From Paenibacillus_E sp964253085 (lineage in GTDB: Bacteria > Bacillota > Bacilli > Paenibacillales > NBRC-103111): 64,000 nucleotides of DNA. Below are positions 1 to 8,714 of this stretch, in pieces. The stretch is taken from the NCBI RefSeq assembly GCF_964253085.1, contig NZ_CAXUQH020000001.1, positions 372,001 through 436,000 on the forward strand, given 5' to 3'. The position numbers were made by a program, and so were the translations under genes. Under the pieces are notes generated by a model, which was given only the letters and a program-made list of their open reading frames with translations, was not told the DNA's origin and did no database searches. The first letter of the stretch is position 1. Every line of letters starts with the position of its first letter.

Positions 1-727
1 GCAATAACTGATACGCTTTGATCAAAATATCATCGAAATCGATCTTCATCTGCTCCATTTTCCACTGTTCATACTGCAAGAAAATTTTCTTAACTTCCTG
101 TTCTTCTTCCGTACTTTCAGGGAGATCTTCGACGTCGGTAAGCTGCATTTTGTAGGAGGAAAGCAGTGTAATCAGCACCTCTGGCTGATAAGTATCCTGC
201 AAGCCCATACTAAGCATGATCCGCTTGAAAACAATTTGTTGAAAGCGGCCATCGCTCAGAATCTCCTGTTGCAGCCCGTTCATTCGTAGTAAACGCAGGC
301 AAAATGCATGAAAGGTCCGCACCTGCATCACATTAGCCATACTCGCATGAAGACCGGGCAACGTCGTGAGACGTTCTCGCATTTCTTCAGCGGCTTTTTT
401 GGAAAACGTAATCAGCAACAGATTCGCAGGCTGCACCTGATGGACACGGAGTAAGTAAGCAACGCGGCACACAAGCACCGTCGTTTTACCAGAACCGGCG
501 CCAGCTAGCGTGAGCAGGGGGCCTTTGAAATGTCGGACTGCCTTAATTTGAGCTTCATTTAGAAGGATGCCGTGCTCCTCTAGATCACGGAAAAAATAGC
601 TATCTGCATCTGTATCGGGCACAAGCTCCGTGCTATTCGTAAGAAGTGCCATTTTCGCATGGGGCACGGGGCGTTCTGTCGTTGGTTTAAAGCCTAACGG
701 CGTTGTATACATAGGAAGAGAGTTCAT
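1..727 (-). CDS. UvrD/Rep-type ATP-dependent DNA helicase (N-terminal part, cut by window edge)
   Basis: Reading from the ATG at 727 on the minus strand gives 242 codons that run off the window. After about 55 residues of variable leader there is a Q-motif-like stretch (LLNEAQIKAV, about 55-64) and a Walker A motif (AGAGSGKTT, about 75-83), followed by a motif Ia-like segment (LLITFSKKAAEEMRERL). This order is that of superfamily 1A helicases (UvrD/PcrA/Rep), which unwind DNA with ATP in repair and replication restart. The leader before the Q motif is longer than in PcrA, so this may be a UvrD-like paralogue rather than pcrA itself. The missing C-terminal part prevents a closer assignment. 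Confidence 0.85.
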   Translation of the reverse strand, partial: MNSLPMYTTPLGFKPTTERPVPHAKMALLTNSTELVPDTDADSYFFRDLEEHGILLNEAQIKAVRHFKGPLLTLAGAGSGKTTVLVCRVAYLLRVHQVQPANLLLITFSKKAAEEMRERLTTLPGLHASMANVMQVRTFHAFCLRLLRMNGLQQEILSDGRFQQIVFKRIMLSMGLQDTYQPEVLITLLSSYKMQLTDVEDLPESTEEEQEVKKIFLQYEQWKMEQMKIDFDDILIKAYQLL

Positions 728-816
728 GTGACCACCTGTTTCATAACAATGTTTCTTGCAAGACTGAACCACCTATTTTACCACAATTATAGCCGTATGA
801 AAGGAAAAATAGCCGT

Positions 817-1671
817 ATGGTTAAATCTTACGTTAAATTGTTGTGGGGGCAGTTCAATGAACACGATGCCACCGGGCTTGCCGCACAGTGCGCTTACTAT
901 TTTCTGCTCTCCCTTTTTCCATTACTGCTGTTCGTAATGAGCTTACTCGGGTACTTGCCGTTCTCCTCCGACGATGTCGTCGGCTTGATTCGGGAGTACA
1001 TTCCGGGTGCTGTGGCAGGGTGGCTCGAGGAAACACTCAGTAACCTGCTCAATGTCAAAAGAGGAGGCACACTCTCCTTCGGTTTAATCTTGGCCTTAGT
1101 GAGTGCCAGCGCGGCGATGAACGCAATTGTTCGGGCAGTCAACAAAGCGTACGGATTGCCAGCTCGTAAAAGCTTTATTCACTCTCGCTTTTTAGCTATC
1201 ATGCTTACTTTAGGTATGTTAGTCGTGATCATCTCAGCGCTGTTGCTCAGCGTATTCGGTCACTGGATTGGGGATTGGTTAGCGGAGCATGTCCATGTGG
1301 CGACTTCCCATATTGAGCTGTGGAACCATCTGCGCTGGATTATTAACTTTGTCATCATTTTTGTCGTATTCATCGGCATTTACTATATCGCACCCAACAC
1401 ATGTTTAACTTGTAAAAGCGTGCTGCCCGGCGCGTTATTCGCCGCCATCGGTTGGCAAGGAACGTCGTTGGCGTTCTCCTTCTATGTCAACAGCTTCACC
1501 AACTACAGCGCGACATATGGTAGTATTGGCGGGATCATTGTGTTGATGACCTGGTTTTACATTTCAGCCCTCATTATCATTATCGGCGGCGAAATTAATG
1601 CCTTGCGCCATGTGAAAAATATACACAAGGCCAATGCGGCCCTTGAAACGACGGAAAAGAACCGAGTCTGA
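817..1671 (+). CDS. YihY/BrkB-family inner-membrane protein
   Basis: The product is 284 residues, the usual length for the YihY/virulence-factor-BrkB family, with about six hydrophobic segments. Family hallmarks are visible: an N-terminal GLAAQCAYYFLLSLFPLLLF segment, a central S/A-rich helix followed by a conserved polar run, and the C-terminal YGSIGGIIVLMTWFYIS segment. The biochemical function of the family is not settled, so no transport role is claimed. An AAAGGA Shine-Dalgarno sequence lies about 10 bases before the ATG. A strong intrinsic terminator overlaps the 3' end. The gene appears to be transcribed alone, divergently from the helicase gene. Confidence 0.85.
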   Translation: MVKSYVKLLWGQFNEHDATGLAAQCAYYFLLSLFPLLLFVMSLLGYLPFSSDDVVGLIREYIPGAVAGWLEETLSNLLNVKRGGTLSFGLILALVSASAAMNAIVRAVNKAYGLPARKSFIHSRFLAIMLTLGMLVVIISALLLSVFGHWIGDWLAEHVHVATSHIELWNHLRWIINFVIIFVVFIGIYYIAPNTCLTCKSVLPGALFAAIGWQGTSLAFSFYVNSFTNYSATYGSIGGIIVLMTWFYISALIIIIGGEINALRHVKNIHKANAALETTEKNRV

Positions 1672-1691
1672 TCATCAGAATCGGTTCTTTT
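1655..1691 (+). terminator. Intrinsic terminator of the YihY-family gene
   Basis: Inverted repeat AAAAGAACCGA / TCGGTTCTTTT with a 15-base loop that contains the stop codon. It is symmetric enough to act on both strands. Confidence 0.85.
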
Positions 1692-1731
1692 GATGTGATT
1701 CAGTTGGGGCTGGCCTGGCGATCCAGTGAAC

Positions 1732-2679
1732 TCACCAACTCAGTACCCCACCCTCCAACCGCTTAACGCCGCGGATTTTGCCAAGCTGCTCCGCAAGACG
1801 GAATAGAGCCAAATCCTTCACCTTCGCTTCAATCATGACGTCGATGCGGGGAAGATCGATTTCTTTGCAGCTTTTGAGAAAAGCCGTGAGCATCTCCGGT
1901 TCGATGTAATCCGAGTGGGAGCGAAATTCCTTCTCGCTCTTGGGCGAGGAGACGTGGATCTTTATCGGCAGTTCTCCCCATGTCTGGGCAATTTGGGGAA
2001 GCAGCTCTATGGGAGAAAGAACGGATGGATTGCACCAATCATGGTGCAAATCCAGCATGCACGGGCGCTGCAGCTTCTGGCTTACGGCAAGGGTCTCCTC
2101 CAACGTGTACGTTTTATCATCGTTCTCGAACGTCAGCCGCCGCATCGCAGACTCGGGTACCTTCGGCGCGTTGTCGAAAAGCTTCTGCGTCGCAGCCTCC
2201 TTATCGCCATACACACCGCCAACATGGATGTTAATGATGCCGGCCTCGTCCAGTCCCATGCCATCCAGAATGGCCGCATGATAATTCAAATCTTCGATCG
2301 CCGCAGCAACCACTTTATCGCTTCCGTTGAGCAGCGTGAATTGATTCGGATGCATGCTGAGCCGAATATCGTGTGCCTTCGCGAAGTCACCGAGCTTGCG
2401 AAGCTCGTCCGCATACTCACTGGCTACATCAATCCGCACATCTGGATGTGTGGCCAGCGGGATTAGTGCAGACGACAGTCGAAACAAACGAATGCCGTGA
2501 GCGGCATTGTAATAGAGAATCCGCTGCGTAGCTTGGAGGTTTTTGCGGCCAATTTCAATAGCACGCTGCATGGCTTCGTCGCGCGGCCGCTCGGAGAATA
2601 GCTTATATGTGAACGTTGAACTAGGCGTGTTATTATAAATCGCCATTGCAGTAGATACGAATCCAAGTCGAATAATCAC
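1732..2679 (-). CDS. uvsE: UV DNA damage endonuclease UvsE
   Basis: The 315-residue product matches UvsE/UVDE, the TIM-barrel, metal-dependent endonuclease that nicks DNA 5' of UV photoproducts and starts alternative excision repair. The N-terminus (IIRLGFVSTAMAI), the LSMHPNQF motif, the INIHVGGVYGDKE motif and the LTFENDD and MLDLHHDWCNP segments supply the metal-binding His, Glu and Asp residues of the family. Length agrees with the Bacillus enzyme. The start is GTG at 2679, chosen because GGAGG sits 6 bases upstream. No partner genes are nearby, so it looks monocistronic. Confidence 0.95.
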   Translation of the reverse strand: MIIRLGFVSTAMAIYNNTPSSTFTYKLFSERPRDEAMQRAIEIGRKNLQATQRILYYNAAHGIRLFRLSSALIPLATHPDVRIDVASEYADELRKLGDFAKAHDIRLSMHPNQFTLLNGSDKVVAAAIEDLNYHAAILDGMGLDEAGIINIHVGGVYGDKEAATQKLFDNAPKVPESAMRRLTFENDDKTYTLEETLAVSQKLQRPCMLDLHHDWCNPSVLSPIELLPQIAQTWGELPIKIHVSSPKSEKEFRSHSDYIEPEMLTAFLKSCKEIDLPRIDVMIEAKVKDLALFRLAEQLGKIRGVKRLEGGVLSW

Positions 2680-2777
2680 GTGCGTCCTCCGTTGCTCGAA
2701 AGTTAATGGTTACTCTAGTGTACCCCTTTTCCTAGCTAGCTTTCTCACAAACTTTCATCTTGGTGGCAGGGGGACAC

Positions 2778-2821
2778 AAAAAAGCCTCCCACTCCACAGG
2801 ACAAGGGTGGAAGGGAGGCTT
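2778..2821 (-). terminator. Intrinsic terminator downstream of pyk
   Basis: On the minus strand an AAGCCTCCC / GGGAGGCTT stem is followed by six T residues. It lies after the repeat island that follows pyk. Confidence 0.8.
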
Positions 2822-2844
2822 AATGGTCTGTGCTACGCAGGCAG

Positions 2845-3040
2845 TTAACTGTAAAAAGTACAGCTAATTGACTGACATTGCGCCGAAAATTGCAGTTAGA
2901 TGGAGAAAGTCCATCTATTTCTCGATATTTAACCGATTTCCTAGTGATTCCTCGAAAATAACGGGAGTTTTTCCCGTTATTTCGTTTCGCCAGCCGTTAT
3001 CGCCGAAATTAGATGGAGGTTTTCCATCTAATCGTTTCCG
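2845..3040. repeat. Intergenic repeat family A, copy 1
   Basis: The island begins with TTAACTGTA-N5-TACAGCTAA and contains three further short hairpins: AGATGGA/TCCATCT, AATAACGGGA/TCCCGTTATT and TTAGATGG/CCATCTAA. The opening 25 bases differ by only two bases from those at 28653. It fills most of the gap between pyk and its terminator. No coding function is seen. Confidence 0.7.
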
Positions 3041-3108
3041 TGGGGGCGTCGGGGAGGCGGTGGTTGCAGCAAGAAATCAGTTGATTGCGGTGGTTTGGTA
3101 TGATGCCC

Positions 3109-4521
3109 TTAAACTCGCTCAACCTTCAACAGGTTGGTTGTACCGGACTTCCCAACTGGAATACCGGCGGAGACGACCGTGAGGTCGCCTTTCTTCACAT
3201 AACCAAGCGTCTCCGCTTGGTTGATCGCGGAGCGAATCATCGCATCCGTCGATTCGCAGAACTCACCAAGAACAGGGATAACGCCCTGCACCATGCTCAA
3301 TTGGCTGATCGCGTGCTGGCTGTTCGTTACCGCGATAATCGGTGCTTCTGGGCGATATTTCGCGATCATACGCGCCGTGAAGCCTGTCTCTGTCGGTGTG
3401 AGAATCGCCGCAGCATGCAGCTTGTTCGCGGAAGATACAACCGCTTGGCACAACACTTCCGTGATTTCGTTGTTGGATTGCAGCTGCGCATCAACCAAGG
3501 AGCTGCGCACCATGGTTTGCTCGACGCGCTCAGCGATGGTCGCCATCATCGTCACGGACTCGATCGGATATTTACCAGCGGCTGTCTCGCCGGAAAGCAT
3601 CACAACGTCACTGCCGTCAAGCACGGCATTGGCCACGTCACTCACTTCAGCGCGAGTCGGACGCGGGTTGCGCTGCATGGAATCCAGCATTTGCGTAGCT
3701 GTGATAACTGGTTTACCAGCGAGGTTACAAGCGCGAATCATATCTTTTTGTGCAATCGGAACTTCCTCTGTCGGAATTTCAACCCCAAGGTCACCACGGG
3801 CAACCATGATGCCATCGGACGCTTCCAAGATGGAAGCGAAGTTCGTCATGCCTTCTTCGTTCTCGATTTTGGAGATGATCGGCGTCAAACCAGCGCCGTG
3901 CTGCTCCAGAAGCGCGCGAACCTCACTAACATCGTTTCCGTTACGAACGAAGGACATCGCGACGATCGAAATATTTTCCTCAACGCCGAATTTGATGTGC
4001 ATCACATCGCGCTCTGTCACACCTGGCAAGGATGTACGTACGCCTGGCAAGTTAACGCCTTTGCGCTGCTTCAACTGAGCGGGGTTCAAGACACTGCATG
4101 TCACTTCTGTGCCGTCGATCATTTCAACGCGCAGTTCAATGGAGCCATCGTCGATCAACACAAGATTGCCTGGTTTAACATCTTGCGGCAAGCCTGGGTA
4201 GTTCACGGATACGCGGCTGGAGTCACCGATAATTTGTTCGGTCGTCAAGACGATGCGATCGCCCGTTTGCAAGTCATAGGAAGCATCTTTCAGTTGACCG
4301 ATGCGGATTTCTGGACCCTTGATATCCATCAGGATCGGGATAATAACACCCATTTCTTGAGCAGCTTGGCGTACACGCTGAATACGACCGCGGTGTTCAT
4401 CCAAATCGCCATGTGCCATATTTAAACGCGCAACGCTCATGCCAGCGCCAATTAATTCTTTCAGAGTTGAAACGGAGTCGCACGCAGGACCCATCGTACA
4501 AATGATTTTCGTTTTACGCAT
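3109..4521 (-). CDS. pyk: Pyruvate kinase, short form
   Basis: Converts phosphoenolpyruvate and ADP to pyruvate and ATP, the last step of glycolysis, in the cytosol. Visible are the N-terminal RKTKIICTMGPA segment, the B domain between about 70 and 170, the catalytic lysine in SKIENEEG (K218), the metal and phosphate segment IMVARGDLGVEIP, and SGETAAGKYP. The product has 470 residues and lacks the extra C-terminal PEP-utilising-like domain that makes the Bacillus housekeeping enzyme about 585 residues, so it may be a second isoenzyme. Around the potassium site the usual RLNFSHG and LDTKGPE read RLNMAHG (34-38) and MDIKGPE (65-71), replacing the K-ligand serine with alanine. AAAGGA precedes the ATG. 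Confidence 0.93.
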   Translation of the reverse strand: MRKTKIICTMGPACDSVSTLKELIGAGMSVARLNMAHGDLDEHRGRIQRVRQAAQEMGVIIPILMDIKGPEIRIGQLKDASYDLQTGDRIVLTTEQIIGDSSRVSVNYPGLPQDVKPGNLVLIDDGSIELRVEMIDGTEVTCSVLNPAQLKQRKGVNLPGVRTSLPGVTERDVMHIKFGVEENISIVAMSFVRNGNDVSEVRALLEQHGAGLTPIISKIENEEGMTNFASILEASDGIMVARGDLGVEIPTEEVPIAQKDMIRACNLAGKPVITATQMLDSMQRNPRPTRAEVSDVANAVLDGSDVVMLSGETAAGKYPIESVTMMATIAERVEQTMVRSSLVDAQLQSNNEITEVLCQAVVSSANKLHAAAILTPTETGFTARMIAKYRPEAPIIAVTNSQHAISQLSMVQGVIPVLGEFCESTDAMIRSAINQAETLGYVKKGDLTVVSAGIPVGKSGTTNLLKVERV

Positions 4522-4597
4522 CGTGAAGGACTTCCTTTCGAATGTAAGAGATTAGTTGGCTTCATTATATGCCTTATTCATGCGATTTTCTATGAAC

Positions 4598-4628
4598 TAT
4601 AGTATGATATATGTAATATAGTATGATA
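4598..4628 (+). promoter_or_regulatory. 12-bp direct repeat upstream of the araC-type gene
   Basis: TATAGTATGATA occurs at 4598-4609 and again at 4617-4628, 19 bp apart. Direct repeats one to two helical turns apart are typical AraC-family sites, and each copy also contains a -10-like TATGAT. It could be an autoregulatory site or part of the promoter. Confidence 0.5.
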
Positions 4629-4646
4629 AAAAGAGGCGAGGATCCT

Positions 4647-5429
4647 ATGCAGCTAACCGGCTTTCACTATGATAAAAGCAGTACATGGAACGAGGAACAG
4701 CCCAATAAGCGTCCGGATTGGACGCTGATATTCGTGATCTATGGCCGCTGTGTATACTGGATTAATGAGAAAAAACAGGTGCTAGAGAAAGGGCAATGGC
4801 TGCTCATCCCGAGTGAAACTCCCTACTATGGTCGAAGTGTACCCACGAAAATTCATGAGAAATTTGTGCTGCATGTAGATGCACAAACAGCCTCTCACAT
4901 ATTTCCGCTGCTCCAACAAGCGTCCTACACCTGCCGACAGACCGGCAAATTCGACATCATCGCAGATCGGCTGCGCTTGATTCATCGCGGCTGGCAAGAC
5001 AAACAGCCCTATTACATGGCGCTATGTGAAGCGCACCTGCAAGAGCTGTTTGTGTATCTCCAACGGGAGTGGGATCAGGCAGCCACAACCTCGGCGACCG
5101 CACTTCTCGTGGAGCAAATGAAAGGCTATATCCAGAATCATTATCGCGAGCATGTCACCAAGGACGAGTTAGGCACCTGTATCAGCCGCTCGCCGAATTA
5201 TGCAGCGTCGCTTTTTCGCCAAGTCACAGGTCAAACCATCAGCGAATTCGTTCACGTCACGAGAATCAAAACAGCCGTCTACATGCTGCGCCATTCCGCC
5301 CTGACCGTCACCGAAATTGCCGAGTTTATCGGCTATAATGATCCTTCTTATTTTTATCGTGTATTCCGAAGAATGACCGGGTTAGTGCCAACCGAGCTAG
5401 TTTCAGATCGTGAAACCATTCGAAAATAA
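4647..5429 (+). CDS. AraC-family transcriptional regulator
   Basis: The 260-residue product has an N-terminal cupin-like sensor part (about 1-150, with SETPYYGRS) and a C-terminal pair of helix-turn-helix motifs (about 165-255), ending with the family signature TVTEIAEFIGYNDPSYFYRVFRRMTG. This is the sugar- or metabolite-responsive AraC/XylS type that usually activates nearby genes. The ATG at 4647 is preferred over an upstream in-frame ATG at 4623 because GAGGCGAGGA precedes it at good spacing and because the upstream ATG lies inside a direct repeat. No obvious target gene is adjacent; the next gene is convergent. Confidence 0.88.
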   Translation: MQLTGFHYDKSSTWNEEQPNKRPDWTLIFVIYGRCVYWINEKKQVLEKGQWLLIPSETPYYGRSVPTKIHEKFVLHVDAQTASHIFPLLQQASYTCRQTGKFDIIADRLRLIHRGWQDKQPYYMALCEAHLQELFVYLQREWDQAATTSATALLVEQMKGYIQNHYREHVTKDELGTCISRSPNYAASLFRQVTGQTISEFVHVTRIKTAVYMLRHSALTVTEIAEFIGYNDPSYFYRVFRRMTGLVPTELVSDRETIRK

Positions 5430-6128
5430 TTACATCGTTCCGCCGCCGAGACGTACGTTAGCTGGAATTTGTTCAGGACCTTTGTTGATATAGTCGTGAA
5501 TGAATGTACCGACACTAGCTTCATCGAATTTGGCGAGTGACATTGTTTTCGTCCAAGCTGTAACCACGACCTCTTGATCGGCAGGCACATCCACATTAGG
5601 TACTGCGAGAACACCAGCACCAGCCGTCTTGAAGTGGGTCAAATATTCAAGTCGATCGAGCAGCTCCTTCGGTGCATCGGGATGGTAATGGATGATGATA
5701 TCGCCATGCTCCAAGTTGTGGACAAGCATCTCGTAACCAGGTCTTTCCTTATAGAAACCGAATTTCAAATCATGAGGGCTATGCGTACCTGAAGTAGGAA
5801 TTTTCATGTCGTACATCAAGGTGCCATCTTTATGATCGCGCCCGTAATCTTTATCTGTTGTGACCTGAATATTGGCATGGAAATTAAGCTTATCTAGGCT
5901 GTACTTGCCTGCGGAGCTTTGAATAAGTGAAGTACCGACGCTGCCGAGAGCGATAATGAGCAGGGCATGTGAAAGAAGGAGCCATGTTTTATGTTTCTTT
6001 TTCAGTGCTTGCTTTTCAGCCTTTTTCAACCGCGAGGTGTTGTCTTTGTTTATTTTTGCTGCGAGCACATAACCAATGATAGCTGCAATGAATAGAGCTA
6101 GTCCGATATAGAGCAATATGGTCATCAT
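5430..6128 (-). CDS. DUF3105 membrane-anchored protein
   Basis: The 232-residue product has an N-terminal transmembrane segment, a short Lys-rich cytosolic loop, and a second transmembrane segment near 55-75, followed by an exported domain. That domain shows DUF3105 hallmarks: PTSGTHSP, then VHNLEHGDIIIHYHPDAP, with conserved His, Glu and Tyr residues that could bind metal. The family has no established function. The ATG at 6128 is chosen because AAAGGG lies 6 bases upstream; a GTG at 6161 lacks a site. It converges on the araC-type gene with no gap. Confidence 0.8.
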   Translation of the reverse strand: MMTILLYIGLALFIAAIIGYVLAAKINKDNTSRLKKAEKQALKKKHKTWLLLSHALLIIALGSVGTSLIQSSAGKYSLDKLNFHANIQVTTDKDYGRDHKDGTLMYDMKIPTSGTHSPHDLKFGFYKERPGYEMLVHNLEHGDIIIHYHPDAPKELLDRLEYLTHFKTAGAGVLAVPNVDVPADQEVVVTAWTKTMSLAKFDEASVGTFIHDYINKGPEQIPANVRLGGGTM

Positions 6129-6347
6129 TTCAATCCCTTTCTGCATCGTGGAATGATCCACCCTGAATAAGTTCCATTATTGAAAAATAATGAAGACACT
6201 ACAAATTGTAGTTTTTCTAAGGGGTGGAAGTCAACTTCTAATGTTTTCCTGATTTTGGAATGCCAAATAAAGGGTTTGAAGAACTATTTGTTGAATGGTG
6301 TAGAGAAATGTCTGATTTTGTAGAAAGTTATTTAGGGGGGAGTAACA

Positions 6348-7793
6348 ATGACGGATCAACTGCTTGAATTAAACAGAAGGAACAGCTTAATGGTTAAGCT
6401 TTTATGGGCGTGTCTTGCCCTTGGGGTCGCGGCTGCGTATACATCCGCATCCATGATGATAAGCCTTTCCTCGGTCGGTGTACCGATTGCCATTGTATGC
6501 ACGATTTTAACCTGGAAGAAGATTGCTATTCCGTATACGAAGTATGTTATTGCAGTTGGGCTTAGTGCGATTTCTTATTTTTTCATGTCACATAGTGCAT
6601 CTTTGTTTGGTCTGTTTATTTTGTACCTAAGCTTAGCCCTCATTTCTTTATACATGGACTATAAGCCGCTCGTACTGAATGGTGTACTCGGACTGATTAA
6701 TTTGAACTATTACATAACAACGCTAACTCCACATGTAGATCCCATTGGGGTTAATGTTTTTTATCTGCTCACGATCATGACACTCATCGGTCAAAGTCAG
6801 ATTGGGAGAAGAATGTTAACGAACGTTGCCAGAAGTGCGAAGGAATCGGAGCTTGCTAAAATCAAGACCGATGAAGTACTGTCAGGCGTGCGTACAACGA
6901 CAGAAGTGCTGGGTACATCGAGTGGAAACCTGCAAGAGAATGCTACGGTAACAGGTAGAATTACGGAGGAAGTCGTTGCTGCCTTTCAGGAGATTACGAT
7001 CGGTATTGAATCACAAGCGTCCAGCATTAACGATATTACATCAGCTATTCAGAATGTGAATGAGACGGTGGAACAGACCACTGCGGCATCGAATACGATG
7101 AGCAGCAGATCTCAGGATACGGCGAGAATGACGAACGAAGGCAAGACCCAGATGGAAGATTTGTCGCTCAAAATCAATGATATCACCGTCATCGTCACCG
7201 AGACTTCCGATATCATGAATGAAGTGAATGAAGAAAACGTGAAAATCGGGAATATCGTTTCCACCATTGCAGAAATCGCGAACCAGACGAATCTATTGTC
7301 GCTGAATGCTTCAATCGAGGCTGCTCGTGCAGGCGAGCATGGCAAGGGCTTCTCCGTTGTAGCCAACGAAATTAGGAAGCTGGCGCAGAACGCGCACATT
7401 GCATCGACGGATATTTCAGAAATCCTCGGCTCAATTCAGGCCAAAGTTGTGAAAGCCGCCCAGAAGGTTGCCGTTGGCATTACTGCCGTAGAATCCGGGA
7501 AGAAATCGACAGTTAGCGTCAATCAATTGTTCGAGGTTATCAATTCGAATACAGCGGAAGTGATGGAGCAGGCGGGGCACCTGCAGCGCATGAATCAACA
7601 ATTGCAGATCTCATCGCAGCGTGTAGCGGAAGAGATGACGTCTGTTGCAGCAATTACCGAGGAGTCCGCAGCATCCGTTCAAGAAGTGCTGGCTAGCGCG
7701 GAAGTGCAGCAGCATCGGGTGCAGAATATCGTAGACAGCATCCGTCAATTAAACGGATTGACGCAGGATCTGAAGCATCTGATTGAGAAATAA
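6348..7793 (+). CDS. Methyl-accepting chemotaxis protein with polytopic membrane sensor
   Basis: The 481-residue product begins with about five to six hydrophobic helices (residues 15-160) and has no large extracellular domain and no clear HAMP domain. It then has a full cytoplasmic signalling region with the conserved hairpin tip (ANQTNLLSLNASIEAARAGE) that contacts CheA and CheW. A membrane-embedded sensor suggests that it detects a lipophilic or energy-related signal, but the ligand is not visible. The ribosome-binding site is a run of G residues (TAGGGGGG) 8 bases before the ATG. Confidence 0.9.
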   Translation: MTDQLLELNRRNSLMVKLLWACLALGVAAAYTSASMMISLSSVGVPIAIVCTILTWKKIAIPYTKYVIAVGLSAISYFFMSHSASLFGLFILYLSLALISLYMDYKPLVLNGVLGLINLNYYITTLTPHVDPIGVNVFYLLTIMTLIGQSQIGRRMLTNVARSAKESELAKIKTDEVLSGVRTTTEVLGTSSGNLQENATVTGRITEEVVAAFQEITIGIESQASSINDITSAIQNVNETVEQTTAASNTMSSRSQDTARMTNEGKTQMEDLSLKINDITVIVTETSDIMNEVNEENVKIGNIVSTIAEIANQTNLLSLNASIEAARAGEHGKGFSVVANEIRKLAQNAHIASTDISEILGSIQAKVVKAAQKVAVGITAVESGKKSTVSVNQLFEVINSNTAEVMEQAGHLQRMNQQLQISSQRVAEEMTSVAAITEESAASVQEVLASAEVQQHRVQNIVDSIRQLNGLTQDLKHLIEK

Positions 7794-7868
7794 ATGTGCA
7801 CGAGGATCCTTTGGGAAAAAAAGGATTGCCAAAGAGCGGCTAATCCGCTACAGTTAAGCCAAATGAAT

Positions 7869-7969
7869 AGCAACACGGGTGCTTGATGAAGTCAGGCTGA
7901 GATAGTGGCCCTAATGCCACTGACCGTTAATCTGATCTGGATAATGCCAGCGTAGAGACCTGATGTGCT
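7869..7969 (+). promoter_or_regulatory. TPP riboswitch (THI element)
   Basis: The conserved THI-box blocks are present in order: CACGGGTGC, then GGCTGAGAT, a GTGGC/GCCAC hairpin, and CTGATCTGGATAATGCCAGCG, closed by P1 strands AGCA and TGCT. Thiamine pyrophosphate binding should favour the downstream terminator and shut off the ykoEDC transporter operon. Confidence 0.95.
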
Positions 7970-7989
7970 TTTTTTATGCACAAATGTTC

Positions 7990-8020
7990 AAGCCTGCCGG
8001 TATTTCGGTGGGCTTTTTTT
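7990..8020 (+). terminator. Riboswitch-controlled terminator
   Basis: AGCCTGCCG / CGGTGGGCT stem followed by seven T residues, between the TPP aptamer and ykoE. This is the expression platform expected for transcriptional control. Confidence 0.88.
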
Positions 8021-8113
8021 GTCCTTTAGGGGCAAGGAGACCATGTATCCAAGGTTGGCGTGTTCGCCTATCTCATTGACAAATATGAATGGGAAAAAGG
8101 AGTCGAGAAGAAG

Positions 8114-8710
8114 ATGGCGCAAAGGGAAGCAAGCAAAAAAGGGTTGAAGCTGACAGATATTTTGATCACGATTGTTATTTCAGCAGTGTTTGGTGTGATT
8201 TATCGGATTTGGGGACCGATTTATGATCTCATGAAGCCCCTAGGCTTACATGCGGAGCAGTTGAGCTATGGCATGTGGTTCATGGCGGCAACTTTCGCGT
8301 TCCTCGTGATCCGCAAACCTGGTGTTGCTCTGTTGGCTGAATTGGCAGCGGCAACGATCGAGGCCTTGTATGGCGGCCATTGGGGTGTGGCGACGCTTGT
8401 CTTTGGATTACTGCAAGGGCTTGGTGCTGAGCTGGTGTTCGCGGCTTTCCGCTATCGTCGCACCAATGTGGGGGTAACTATTCTTGCAGCTTTCGCTTCA
8501 GCCATCATGTCCATTTTTGTGGATACGTACTATGGCTACATCGATCAGCTGGCTTTCTGGAATTATACGTTATTCATTGGTTTACGTTTACTGGGCAGCG
8601 CTTTGATCGCTGGCGTATTCGCCTACTATTTGACGAGCGCCTTGTCTCGCACGGGTGTGCTGAATCTGATTCGACCTGTTTCCAAAAAAGATTACGACGT
8701 ATTGGGGTAA
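8114..8710 (+). CDS. ykoE: YkoE, substrate-binding (S) component of a thiamine/HMP ECF transporter
   Basis: The 198-residue membrane protein has about five to six hydrophobic segments and resembles Bacillus YkoE (199 residues), the specificity unit of a thiamine-precursor transporter. It shows GVIYRIWGPIYDLMKPLG, the WGVATLVFGLLQGLGAELVFAAFRY segment and FVDTYYGYI. The ATG at 8114 is chosen because AAAAAGGAG precedes it by 11 bases and gives the family length; an in-frame GTG at 8060 has no site. It is first in an operon with ykoD and ykoC under the TPP riboswitch. The soluble YkoF protein found in Bacillus subtilis is not encoded here. Confidence 0.92.
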   Translation: MAQREASKKGLKLTDILITIVISAVFGVIYRIWGPIYDLMKPLGLHAEQLSYGMWFMAATFAFLVIRKPGVALLAELAAATIEALYGGHWGVATLVFGLLQGLGAELVFAAFRYRRTNVGVTILAAFASAIMSIFVDTYYGYIDQLAFWNYTLFIGLRLLGSALIAGVFAYYLTSALSRTGVLNLIRPVSKKDYDVLG

Positions 8711-8714
8711 CGAG

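Noticed and set aside
3085..4425. Long open frame on the plus strand opposite pyk
   Set aside because: It is antisense to a clear pyruvate kinase, lacks a ribosome-binding site and its translation resembles no protein; it arises from the codon bias of pyk.
8043..8147. 34-codon frame with a good AAGGAG site upstream of ykoE
   Set aside because: Overlaps ykoE out of frame, has no recognisable product, and the ATG at 8114 for ykoE has its own site. It could be a leader peptide coupling translation, but there is no further support.
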